Positions 9,687 to 16,894 of a stretch of DNA of 32,696 nt are shown here, piece by piece (positions within the stretch are counted from its first letter, which is position 1; each line of letters starts with the position of its first letter). The notes below the pieces were generated by a model, which saw nothing but the letters and a program-made list of their open reading frames with translations, was not told where the DNA came from and did no database searches. A program made the translations under genes and the position numbers. The stretch lies in NCBI GenBank assembly GCA_001919715.1, contig MNIJ01000229.1:1-32696 (forward strand), written 5' to 3'. This stretch comes from Acidobacteria bacterium 13_1_20CM_58_21 (GTDB taxonomy: Bacteria > Acidobacteriota > Terriglobia > Acidiferrales > UBA7541).

Positions 9687-9705
9687 CCGTCGCGCGGCGC
9701 GACGG
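9687..9705. repeat. Perfect inverted repeat in a divergent promoter region
   Basis: CCGTCGCGC and GCGCGACGG flank a single central G. It lies between the divergent DUF2059 and permease genes, so it may be an operator for one or both; as RNA it could also form a hairpin with a larger loop. No known regulator site is recognised. Confidence 0.5.
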
Positions 9706-9775
9706 TTTCCGAGGACAGTCGTGCCGCGTCGTTCACTGGCCTAACGTTCAGGCCCGGGAACAGGTGATGAATTTC

Positions 9776-9784
9776 TGTTACGAT
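9776..9784 (+). promoter_or_regulatory. Extended -10 promoter element of the permease gene
   Basis: TGT-TACGAT has the TGn extended -10 layout. Its last base is 8 nt before ATG 9793, and no Shine-Dalgarno sequence is present, so transcription probably starts at or next to the start codon (leaderless). No convincing -35 is seen, as is common with extended -10 promoters. Confidence 0.45.
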
Positions 9785-9792
9785 GCCTGCCC

Positions 9793-11265
9793 ATGCGCAA
9801 AACGGAAATGCCCGGCAGCGCGTCTCTGGGAGCTCCTGATCCGGCGGCAATTGTTGAGCGCGAGGCGGGCCTCCATCAAAACCTCCCCTCGCGACAGGTG
9901 GCCATGATCGGGCTAGGCAGCACGATCGGAACGGGTTTGTTTCTTGGCAGCGCCATTGCTGTGAAGCTGGCGGGCCCCGCCGTGATTCTCAGCTTTCTGG
10001 GCGGATCCCTGATTGCGCTCACGGTGATGTGGGCGCTAGCAGAAATGACCGCCGAGCACCCCGCTGCGGGCTCCTTCGGCCTGCACGCGGAGATTTATCT
10101 TCATCCCTGGGCGGGGTTTGCTATCCGCTACACGTACTGGCTGTGTCTGGTGGTGATTGTTGGTAGCGAAGTAGTGGCCGCAGCCATCTACTGCAAAGTC
10201 TGGTTTCCTGGTATTCCCTTGTGGATGTGGGTGGCGGCCTTTTCCGCCGCGATAATTTACTTGAACACCGTCAGCATCCAGAACTTCGGGCGATTCGAGT
10301 ACTGGTTGGCAATGATCAAGGTATTGACCATCGCGGTTTTCCTGGTGCTGGGAACGGCGCTTCTGCTGGGCATCGGATTCCCGCGCATCGGGGCCGTCAA
10401 CTACAGCGGTTTCTTTTCCAGGGGCTGGACCGGTGTGCTGCTCGGAATCACCATGGCGGTCTTCAGTTTTCTGGGCATCGAGGTGGTGGCCGCCACCGCC
10501 GGCGAAGCGGCAGAACCACGAGTCGCCGTGCCGCAGGCGCTTCGCCGCACTCTGTTCTTCCTGGTGCTGTTCTATCTCGGGGGCCTGACGCTGGTGGTCG
10601 GAATCGTGCCATGGAATCAAATCGGTCTTGGCGAGAGTCCCTTTGTCCGCGTTTTCCAGATCGTGGGCATTCCCGCCGCGGGACATGTGATGAATTTTGT
10701 TGTGCTGACGGCGGCGCTTTCGAGCGCCATGTGCAATCTCTATTTCACATCCAGATTGCTCTTCTCTCTGGCTCGCGGCGGCTATGCGCCGGCGGCACTC
10801 GGCCGCTTGAGCAGACTTGGCATGCCGGTATCCGCGGTGCTGGCCTCCAGCGCCGGAATGGTCGTGGCGGTAATGTTATCCCATTTCCTCGAGGCCACGG
10901 CCTTCGTCTTCATGATCGGCGTGGCGTTCTTCGGCGGGCCCTTCATCTGGATCATGATTCTAATCACCCATCTGGCGTTCCGGCGGGCCAACGCTGGCGG
11001 GGCAAAACCGGTATTGCGCTTCGCGCCGTCCGGTCCGTGGAGCTCGCTGTCCGGCCTTGTTGCTCTTCTCGGGGTCCTCATCTCCACATGGTGGGTCCCC
11101 GGCTTTCGTGTCACGCTGCTGGCCGGGCTTCCTTGGCTGGTCTTTATCACGCTGTGCTATGGGGTTTGGTCACGCGCGAATCGGAATAACCGTGCAGCGT
11201 GCCATTCGCAAGGAGTAAGCACCGGGGTTTCCACACTGCCAAAGAGTTTTCAAAGCCCAGAATAA
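9793..11265 (+). CDS. APC-superfamily amino-acid permease (AAT type)
   Basis: This 490-residue inner-membrane protein has about twelve hydrophobic segments. The first carries the APC substrate-binding signature MIGLGSTIGTGLFLGS at about residues 38-53, preceded by a hydrophilic N-terminus ending LPSRQV. Further features typical of the AAT (GabP/CycA/LysP-like) group are a conserved acidic site around FSFLGIEVVAATAGEAAEP in the sixth segment and a PRVAVPQA loop. It should import an amino acid or amine by proton symport; the substrate cannot be told. The next gene is a kynureninase-like enzyme 234 bp downstream, so a tryptophan/kynurenine-related substrate is possible but unproven. No ribosome site is visible; see the extended -10 just before the start. 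Confidence 0.9.
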   Translation: MRKTEMPGSASLGAPDPAAIVEREAGLHQNLPSRQVAMIGLGSTIGTGLFLGSAIAVKLAGPAVILSFLGGSLIALTVMWALAEMTAEHPAAGSFGLHAEIYLHPWAGFAIRYTYWLCLVVIVGSEVVAAAIYCKVWFPGIPLWMWVAAFSAAIIYLNTVSIQNFGRFEYWLAMIKVLTIAVFLVLGTALLLGIGFPRIGAVNYSGFFSRGWTGVLLGITMAVFSFLGIEVVAATAGEAAEPRVAVPQALRRTLFFLVLFYLGGLTLVVGIVPWNQIGLGESPFVRVFQIVGIPAAGHVMNFVVLTAALSSAMCNLYFTSRLLFSLARGGYAPAALGRLSRLGMPVSAVLASSAGMVVAVMLSHFLEATAFVFMIGVAFFGGPFIWIMILITHLAFRRANAGGAKPVLRFAPSGPWSSLSGLVALLGVLISTWWVPGFRVTLLAGLPWLVFITLCYGVWSRANRNNRAACHSQGVSTGVSTLPKSFQSPE

Positions 11266-11499
11266 TTGACCTCGTGGCGCGCAGCTAGAGGCGGTAACCC
11301 TTCCGGCCCGGGCGTTCTTTCCTTGCCGGACGCTACAGAGGTGAAGAAATTACCTCGCGCTTATCGCCTGGTGCCCGACCCATGGCCGGTTCGACATACG
11401 CGCTCAAGACGTATCGTTTGCTCACCGCCAACCTCTGGCCGCATGATAAAGGGTAAACTTGGTTTCGCGGCCGCAAGGGTGACCGAAGGGGGAGCCGAT

Positions 11500-12684
11500 A
11501 TGGATCCGCTTTTGAAGTGGCGGGGGGAATTTCCGATCCTGGACCACACCACCTACATGATCAGCAATTCTCTCGGCGCGATGCCTCGTGGCGTGTACCA
11601 AGCGGTGCGCGCCTACGCCGATTCCTGGGCGGAACGAGGAGTTCGCGTATGGGAGGAGGGCTGGTGGGAGATGGCCGTCGGCGTGGGCGACCAGATTGCG
11701 CCGCTGATCGGGGCGGGCCGGGGCGAGATATCACTCCACCAGAATGTGACCCTCACCCAGGCCGTGATTTCCTCCTGCTTCGACTTTGGTGGCCCGCGCA
11801 ACAAAGTTGTAATGGTCGAGCTGGAGTTTCCTTCGATTCAGTACTTCTACCACGAGCAACGACGGCTGGGGGCCCGCGTCGAACTCCTTCCGACCACCAA
11901 CCACATTCGCATTGATCTGGATAAGCTGCTCGCGGCCATCGATGAAACTACGCTGCTCGTGCCAATTTCGCTGGTTCTTTTTCGCAGTTCCTCGATCGTA
12001 GACGCGCGTGCCATTGTGGAACGCGCTCACCGTGTCGGCGCGCACGTGATTCTGGATGTTTTTCAGGCTGCGGGAACGATTCCTCTCGATGTGCGCAGCC
12101 TAGGTGTTGATTTTGCGGTAGGCGGAGTCCTCAAGTGGCTGTGTGGCGGACCGGGTGTCGCTTACCTGTACGTCCGCGAAGATTTGCGGGCCAAGCTGCG
12201 ACCCGCGCTCACGGGGTGGATCGCGCACCGCCGCCCGTTTGCTTTCGAAACCGGCACCATCGATGCGCGCGACGACTCCTTCCGCTATCTGAACGGCACT
12301 CCGCACATTCCCGCACTTTACGCGTGCCAGCCCGGGCTGGACATACTCAACAAAATTGGCATCGCCACGATCCGCGAGAAGTCCATGCGTATGACCGCGC
12401 GCTTGATGGAAGGCGCTCGAACTCGCGGCTGGCACCTGAACACTCCGGAAAACCCAGCGGAGCGCGCGGGGACGGTTTCGGTCGAATGCCCGCATGCCTA
12501 CGAGGTTTGCCGGGAACTCCTCGCCCGGGACATCCTCGTCGACTACCGTCCCAAAGCCGGCGTGCGCCTCTCGCCACACTTCTACAATCGAGAGGATGAA
12601 TGCGACTTGGCCCTCTCGCAAATGGAAGAGATCCTGAAAACGGGCGCATGGGAAAAACATACCGCGGCGGTAACGCATGCTTGA
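11500..12684 (+). CDS. Kynureninase-like class V PLP-dependent enzyme
   Basis: This 394-residue fold-type I PLP enzyme has ISNSLGAMP near the N-terminus (the kynureninase substrate/phosphate region), LHQNVTLTQ (PLP phosphate binding), VILDVFQAAG with the PLP-pyridine Asp at about residue 186, and GGVLKWLCGGPG with the Schiff-base Lys at about residue 212. The K-W-L-C-G-G-P-G pattern is close to kynureninase (KYLNGGPG) rather than to cysteine desulfurases. Kynureninase cleaves kynurenine to anthranilate and alanine; because no other kynurenine-pathway gene is in view, a related hydrolase or aminotransferase activity cannot be excluded. ATG 11500 is preferred over an upstream in-frame extension because GAAGGGGGA precedes it. 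It overlaps the methyltransferase gene by 8 bp. Confidence 0.8.
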   Translation: MDPLLKWRGEFPILDHTTYMISNSLGAMPRGVYQAVRAYADSWAERGVRVWEEGWWEMAVGVGDQIAPLIGAGRGEISLHQNVTLTQAVISSCFDFGGPRNKVVMVELEFPSIQYFYHEQRRLGARVELLPTTNHIRIDLDKLLAAIDETTLLVPISLVLFRSSSIVDARAIVERAHRVGAHVILDVFQAAGTIPLDVRSLGVDFAVGGVLKWLCGGPGVAYLYVREDLRAKLRPALTGWIAHRRPFAFETGTIDARDDSFRYLNGTPHIPALYACQPGLDILNKIGIATIREKSMRMTARLMEGARTRGWHLNTPENPAERAGTVSVECPHAYEVCRELLARDILVDYRPKAGVRLSPHFYNREDECDLALSQMEEILKTGAWEKHTAAVTHA

Positions 12685-13336
12685 GAACAAAGACTACGCA
12701 CCCCAGTGTGCGGAAATGATCGAAAACCAGTTGCGCCGGCGCGGCATCAGTGATGCCGCCGTGCTGGCAGCGATGACGGCAGTGCCGCGGCACGAATTCG
12801 TACCGCCCGAGCTGCGATCGCAGGCATATGATGACCTTCCCTTGCCCATCGGCGGCGGTCAAACCATTTCGCAGCCGTATATGGTGGCAGCCATGACCGC
12901 CGCCTTGCACTTGCAACCCGGCGACCGGGTTCTGGAAATTGGCACGGGGTGTGGCTATCAAGCTGCCGTGCTCTCACGTTTGGTCAAGGAAGTTTTCACC
13001 ATCGAGCGGCGGCCAGAGCTGGCGGCCGCTGCTTCCGCCGCGCTTGCTCGGCTCGGCTCCCCCAACGCGCATGTTCACTGCGGCGACGGCACACTAGGTC
13101 TGCCGGAACTCGCTCCTTTCGACGCCATCCTGGTTGCCGCGGCCGCTCCTCGGGTTCCGCAGCCGCTCCTTGCTCAGCTGGCCGAAGGCGGCCGCATGAT
13201 TCTCCCTGTGGGGGATGCGGAACATCAGGAATTGCGGCTCATCGAAAAGCGTGGTGATGCCTTCCCCACCAAGATGCTGGAAGGCTGCCGATTTGTGCCC
13301 CTGGTCGGCTACCATGGGTGGCAGGAACCTTCCTAA
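12677..13336 (+). CDS. pcm: Protein-L-isoaspartate O-methyltransferase
   Basis: The product is 219 residues, the usual length. An N-terminal helical region with MIENQLRRRGISD and VPRHEFVPPEL is followed by GGGQTISQPYMVA, the isoaspartyl-substrate signature, then the SAM motif VLEIGTGCGYQAAVLS at about residues 85-100, and the downstream motif PFDAILVAAAAPRVP. The enzyme methylates isoaspartyl residues in damaged proteins with SAM, starting their repair. It is translationally coupled to the upstream kynureninase-like gene and nearly touches the glycosyltransferase gene, so the three probably share a transcript without an obvious common pathway. Confidence 0.95.
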   Translation: MLENKDYAPQCAEMIENQLRRRGISDAAVLAAMTAVPRHEFVPPELRSQAYDDLPLPIGGGQTISQPYMVAAMTAALHLQPGDRVLEIGTGCGYQAAVLSRLVKEVFTIERRPELAAAASAALARLGSPNAHVHCGDGTLGLPELAPFDAILVAAAAPRVPQPLLAQLAEGGRMILPVGDAEHQELRLIEKRGDAFPTKMLEGCRFVPLVGYHGWQEPS

Positions 13337-13338
13337 CG

Positions 13339-14079
13339 ATGGGCTCTGCGGTCCCCCATCTCTCCATAATCATTCCCTCGTACAATGAGGAATTGCGCCT
13401 CCCGGCCACTCTGGAGCGGATTGCGGCATACCTTTCGACCTATGCGCGTGAGGCGGAAGTCCTGGTGGTGGACGACGGCTCAGAGGATGGCACGGCGGCG
13501 GTGGCGGAATCCTATCGCAGCAAGATTCTGACGCTGCGCGTGATTTCAAACGGTGTCAACCGAGGTAAAGGTTACAGCGTGCGCCACGGCATGCAGGAAG
13601 CGCGCGGGCGCATCGCGCTGTTCACGGACGCGGACCTTTCCGCGCCGATTGAGGAAGCCGGCAAGCTCATTGATGGTCTGGAGACCAATGACGTGGCCAT
13701 TGGCTCTCGGGCCATGGACCGCCGCCTGATCACCGTGCACGAGTCTCCTTTCCGCGAATTCGCCGGAATCATTTTCAACAAGATTGTGCGCAGCATTTTG
13801 TGGCTGCCATTCGTCGATACCCAGTGTGGTTTCAAGGCCTTCCGGCGCGAGCGCTGCGGCATCATCTTCGAACAGCAGACCATTGAGGGTTTCGGGTTCG
13901 ATCCGGAGTTGCTGTATCTGGCGCGGCGCCATGGCTTGCGCGCGGTTGAAATTCCCGTGCGCTGGGGGCATTCACCGGCCACGAAAGTAAGCATGCTGCA
14001 CGACAGCATCCAGATGTTCATGGACATATTCACGATCCGGTGGAATTCGCTGGTAGGACGTTACCCGCGGAAAGCCTGA
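13339..14079 (+). CDS. GT2-family glycosyltransferase, dolichyl/polyprenyl-phosphate sugar synthase type
   Basis: About 246 residues from ATG 13339, 2 nt after the pcm stop and with AGGAA upstream; a GTG at 13318 is an alternative. GT-A fold landmarks are LSIIIPSYNEE, VLVVDDGSEDGT, NRGKGYSVRHGM, and TDADLSAP, the DXD-like metal/nucleotide-sugar site. DTQCGFKAF later in the chain is characteristic of the DPM1/ALG5-like group, which move a hexose from a nucleotide sugar to polyprenyl phosphate on the cytoplasmic face. There are no C-terminal membrane helices, unlike GtrB types. A UppS-like polyprenyl synthase is encoded about 1.2 kb downstream, which fits lipid-linked sugar synthesis; that link is inference. 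Confidence 0.88.
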   Translation: MGSAVPHLSIIIPSYNEELRLPATLERIAAYLSTYAREAEVLVVDDGSEDGTAAVAESYRSKILTLRVISNGVNRGKGYSVRHGMQEARGRIALFTDADLSAPIEEAGKLIDGLETNDVAIGSRAMDRRLITVHESPFREFAGIIFNKIVRSILWLPFVDTQCGFKAFRRERCGIIFEQQTIEGFGFDPELLYLARRHGLRAVEIPVRWGHSPATKVSMLHDSIQMFMDIFTIRWNSLVGRYPRKA

Positions 14080-14093
14080 TTTGTGAAGCCTTC

Positions 14094-14110
14094 ACTTTGC
14101 ATGGCAAAGT
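14094..14110. promoter_or_regulatory. Palindromic operator, copy 1 (ACTTTGC-N3-GCAAAGT)
   Basis: A perfect 7-bp inverted repeat with a 3-bp spacer sits 2 bp upstream of a consensus -35. A near-copy with the same length and same offset to a -35-like box lies at 15189. The likeliest ligand is the winged-helix regulator encoded between the two copies. Confidence 0.65.
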
Positions 14111-14112
14111 AC

Positions 14113-14140
14113 TTGACAGCGGCAATCGCTGTGCTAGACT
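14113..14140 (+). promoter_or_regulatory. Sigma-70-type promoter, probably leaderless
   Basis: TTGACA (14113-14118), a 16-bp spacer and TAGACT (14135-14140). Only six bases separate the -10 from ATG 14147, so the transcript should start at or within a base of the start codon. No Shine-Dalgarno is present. Confidence 0.7.
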
Positions 14141-14146
14141 TCTTCC

Positions 14147-14761
14147 ATGGCCACCGCCGGTCCTTTGCACTCTCCGCCACGCGCGCCCATCCCCATCGAC
14201 GCTCGCGCCGCCGATCATCTCCGCTACATCCGCGAAACCATGGAGCGCGCTGCCGAATTTACCGCTGTGCCCGGTTGGGGCGGCGTGGCCATGGGGGTCA
14301 CTGCGCTGATGGCCGCATTGGCGGCCTCCCGACAGACCACCCCGCGCGCTTGGCTGGCGGTCTGGCTGATCGAAGCCTTCGTCGCCGTGGCCATTGCCGC
14401 GCCCGCGGCGGCCACCAAAGCGCACCGTGCCAACTCCGCGCTTTTCTCCGGGCCTGGCCGCAAATTCGTTCTTAGTTTTGCACCGCCCATTGTCGTTGGC
14501 GGGCTCTTGACTTTCGCTCTTTATCACGCCGACTTCCTTGCCGCCCTGCCGGGTGTTTGGCTCTTGTTGTATGGCACCGCCATCGTGACAGGAGGGGCGT
14601 TTTCCGTTCGCGTGGTGCCGGTGATGGGCCTGTGCCTGATGTTGCTGGGCGCCGCGGCACTCTTCGCCCCCCCACTTTGGGGAGATGCGTTCATGGCTGC
14701 AGGCTTTGGGGTGGTGCAGATCGGCTTCGGCTGGTGGATCGCCCGGCACTTTGGAGGCTAG
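14147..14761 (+). CDS. Unnamed multi-pass membrane protein
   Basis: 204 residues. A hydrophilic N-terminus (about 40 residues, with DHLRYIRETMERAAEFTAVP) is followed by about six hydrophobic segments rich in Ala/Gly. I do not recognise a named family. It is the first gene after a strong promoter with an adjacent palindrome, and a winged-helix regulator gene follows 11 bp after its stop. This two-gene layout (small membrane protein plus its repressor) resembles self-regulated membrane sensor or envelope modules, but no function can be assigned. ATG 14147 is supported by the -10 position. Confidence 0.75.
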   Translation: MATAGPLHSPPRAPIPIDARAADHLRYIRETMERAAEFTAVPGWGGVAMGVTALMAALAASRQTTPRAWLAVWLIEAFVAVAIAAPAAATKAHRANSALFSGPGRKFVLSFAPPIVVGGLLTFALYHADFLAALPGVWLLLYGTAIVTGGAFSVRVVPVMGLCLMLLGAAALFAPPLWGDAFMAAGFGVVQIGFGWWIARHFGG

Positions 14762-14772
14762 CAGGTACGGCC

Positions 14773-15165
14773 ATGGCCAAGTCGTCTACAGCGCATCAAG
14801 AACGTCTGCAGCGGTCTCGCGAGCGCGCCGCGTCCCTGGAAGACATCCGCAATCCGGCGCGGGAGACCGTGCCGGCGGATCTGGACCGGCTGATTCACGA
14901 ACGCATTCGCCTGGGTATCGTCAGCGCGCTGGCGGTTAACCGCTCGCTGACTTTCAACGAGCTGAAAGCGCTGCTGAAAACCACTGACGGCAACCTGAGC
15001 GTTCACGCCCGCAAACTGGAAGAAGCCGCTTACATTGTGTGCACCAAGTCTTTCGACGGGCGCTTACCGAAAACGGAATATCGCCTGACACCGGCGGGGC
15101 GGCGGGCACTGGAACGCTACCTGAATCACATGGAAGCGCTGATCCGCGCGACGCGCGAAGGCTGA
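14773..15165 (+). CDS. Winged-helix transcriptional regulator (MarR/ArsR-like, HTH_34 type)
   Basis: 130 residues from ATG 14773; an in-frame extension back to 14557 overlaps the membrane gene and is rejected. The domain begins around DRLIHERIRLGIVSALAV; a recognition helix follows around LTFNELKALLKTTDGNLSVH, and the wing around TKSFDGRLPKTEYRLTPAGR ends with a helix. This pattern matches the single-domain winged-helix proteins that dimerise on short palindromes. It lies between two related palindromes (14094 and 15189), so autoregulation plus control of the downstream prenyltransferase is the natural model. No metal- or ligand-binding Cys/His cluster is seen, so the signal is unknown. Confidence 0.85.
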   Translation: MAKSSTAHQERLQRSRERAASLEDIRNPARETVPADLDRLIHERIRLGIVSALAVNRSLTFNELKALLKTTDGNLSVHARKLEEAAYIVCTKSFDGRLPKTEYRLTPAGRRALERYLNHMEALIRATREG

Positions 15166-15188
15166 GCGGCAAAAAAATTTAGGTTTTC

Positions 15189-15213
15189 ACTTTGTATTGC
15201 AGAGTAGTTTACA
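15189..15213 (+). promoter_or_regulatory. Operator copy 2 with -35-like box upstream of the prenyltransferase gene
   Basis: ACTTTGT-N3-GCAGAGT (15189-15205) has the same 17-bp length and centre as copy 1, with two changed arm positions. TTTACA (15208-15213) sits at the same 2-bp offset as TTGACA does in copy 1. A matching -10 is not clear (GAGAAG at the expected place), so the promoter itself is less certain than the operator. Confidence 0.55.
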
Positions 15214-15245
15214 GGACTTCCCCGCGGCGGAGAAGGAACATGCTT

Positions 15246-15998
15246 ATGCATCATCCCACGGTACGGCAACTTCCCGCGCTGCCGCCGACCATCGCCCAGG
15301 CCCCGCGGCTGCATGTCGCCATCATCTCGGACGGCAATGGCCGATGGGCCACTTCGCGAGGTTTGCCGCGCTCGGCAGGTCATCGCGCGGGAGCGGAGTC
15401 GGCCCGCCGCGTGGTCCAGGCTGCGCCCCGCATGGGCATTCATACACTGACGCTTTTCGCGCTTTCTTCCGCGAATTGGCAGCGTCCCGCTGCCGAAGTC
15501 CAGGCCATCTTCGGTCTGCTTCAGGAGTACCTTCTTACAGAAACGAACCACTGCATCGACGAAGGTGTGCGGATCAGCATCATCGGGCGCCGGGATCGCT
15601 TGCCCGCCGCGCTCCGCCAGGCCATCGCGGATTCCGAAGCCGCCACGGCAAAGGGCCCGCGGCTGCACCTTCGGCTGGCGGTGGATTATTCCGCCCGCGA
15701 AGCCATCTATCATGCGGCCTGCCGCTTTTACAAAGTTACCGAGCTTTCGCCCCGGTCTTTTAGCACCGTGCTTGCCGAAGTCCACCGCGGGGGCTCGACG
15801 GAAGTCGATTTGTTGATTCGTACCGGCGGCGAACAGCGGCTCTCCGATTTTCTCTTGTGGGAATGCGCCTTCGCGGAGTTCGTGTTTCTGCAAAAACGCT
15901 GGCCGGACTTTACGGCCGCCGATCTGGATAGGGCGGTGAAGGAATTCAGCCGACGCGAACGCACCCGTGGTGCGTTACCGGATGCCATCGCGGGTTAG
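15246..15998 (+). CDS. uppS: Cis-prenyltransferase, undecaprenyl-diphosphate-synthase family
   Basis: About 250 residues from ATG 15246, preceded by AGAAGGA at 8-nt spacing; a TTG at 15192 lies inside the operator and ATG 15240 is too close to the ribosome site. Family signatures are DGNGRWATSRG with the catalytic Asp at about residue 29, GHRAGAESARRVV, FALSSANWQRP, and the C-terminal DLLIRTGGEQRLSDFLLWE followed by WPDF. These enzymes condense IPP units onto an allylic diphosphate to make the polyprenyl carrier lipid. The chain-length product cannot be read from sequence. Many Acidobacteriota seem to have another uppS near cdsA/dxr, so this may be an extra, regulated copy with a specialised role. 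Confidence 0.88.
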   Translation: MHHPTVRQLPALPPTIAQAPRLHVAIISDGNGRWATSRGLPRSAGHRAGAESARRVVQAAPRMGIHTLTLFALSSANWQRPAAEVQAIFGLLQEYLLTETNHCIDEGVRISIIGRRDRLPAALRQAIADSEAATAKGPRLHLRLAVDYSAREAIYHAACRFYKVTELSPRSFSTVLAEVHRGGSTEVDLLIRTGGEQRLSDFLLWECAFAEFVFLQKRWPDFTAADLDRAVKEFSRRERTRGALPDAIAG

Positions 15999-16169
15999 TT
16001 TGATGGACATCCTCCTGTCGTCAACCAGGTTGTTTCACTAGTGTCAGGCAGTTTTTGACCTCGGCAGTAGCATGGCCACGCCACGCACCCCTCCGGTCCG
16101 TCCCGGGGAGTTCTTAAGCTACTCACAATAAGCAGCTTGCGGTTGCAGCCCGCATCCCTAGCCCACCCC

Positions 16170-16196
16170 TGACATTTCATCCTGCGCGGTCGTCTA
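16170..16196 (+). promoter_or_regulatory. Possible ECF-sigma promoter of the sigma-factor operon
   Basis: TGACAT (16170-16175) and CGTCTA (16191-16196) with a 15-bp spacer resemble ECF-type promoters, which have an AAC/ACAT-like -35 and a CGT-type -10. Autoregulation by the ECF factor encoded just downstream is the usual arrangement. The expected start, about 16203, would leave only a very short leader before ATG 16214. Confidence 0.4.
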
Positions 16197-16213
16197 TACG
16201 CCAGGAGCCAGGA

Positions 16214-16894
16214 ATGGGAACTATGGGACTGGCGCTGCCTTGGAAGGCTAGAATCTCTTCCATGCCGCGCGAACGGGGGACGCGAGTGGAACCTTCCGAG
16301 CACTTTGCTGGCGGCCCCAGTCCGGCCGTCGGGGATGCCCGAAGCGAGGATGCCGCACTGGCCGCGGCGTGCCGATCCGGCGATCTGCGCGCCTACGACC
16401 GTCTCTACACCTTGCATGGCGCGCGCATGAAGAACCTGGCGCGAAATGTCCTTGGCAACCCCAGCGACGCCGAAGACGCCGTGCAGGAGACCTTCTTGAA
16501 AGTGCAGCGCAGCATCGCCAGCTTTCGCGGCCATTCCAGTTTCGTCACTTGGACCTACCGCATCCTGATCAACACCTGTTACGACGCGCGGCGCAGCCGG
16601 CTGCGCAAAAAGGAAGTCGCCAACGACGATTCCGAGGAGACCCCGCGGCCTGAGCCCCGTGCACCTGGAGCGCATCCCTCTCTCCGCATGGCGCTGGAGC
16701 GCGCTCTCGCCAAGCTCACCGAGCACCAGCGCGATGTTTTTCTCCTGTACGAGGTCGAAGGATTCCGCCACGCGGAAATCGCCGGGATGCTCGAAATGAC
16801 CGAGACGGCCTCGAAGAACACACTTTTTCAGGCCAAGAAGAATCTCCGCCTGATGCTTGAGCCTCCGCGGGGCAGCGCCAGAGAGACACGGTGA
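16214..16894 (+). CDS. ECF-family RNA polymerase sigma factor (RpoE-like)
   Basis: 226 residues if started at ATG 16214 (AGGAG 6 nt upstream). An alternative ATG at 16262, 7 nt after a -10-like TAGAAT, would remove 16 residues outside the conserved domain. Region 2 is seen in DLRAYDRLYTLHGARMKN and DAEDAVQETFLKVQRS (core and -10 binding), and WTYRILINTCYDARR closes it. Region 4 is the helix-turn-helix from LTEHQRDVFLLYEVEGF to MTETASKNTLFQAKKNLR. The factor would direct polymerase to envelope- or stress-type promoters. Its stop overlaps the GTG start of the zinc-finger anti-sigma gene, so the pair are co-translated. Confidence 0.92.
   Translation: MGTMGLALPWKARISSMPRERGTRVEPSEHFAGGPSPAVGDARSEDAALAAACRSGDLRAYDRLYTLHGARMKNLARNVLGNPSDAEDAVQETFLKVQRSIASFRGHSSFVTWTYRILINTCYDARRSRLRKKEVANDDSEETPRPEPRAPGAHPSLRMALERALAKLTEHQRDVFLLYEVEGFRHAEIAGMLEMTETASKNTLFQAKKNLRLMLEPPRGSARETR

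Noticed and set aside
10221-11189. Plus-strand ORF of 322 codons in another frame of the permease
   Set aside because: The permease frame has the APC signature and twelve membrane segments; this frame has Arg/Gly-rich, domain-free sequence.
11266-11499. Possible riboswitch between the permease and the kynureninase-like gene
   Set aside because: I could not find conserved glycine, lysine or T-box elements or a convincing terminator in these 234 bp.
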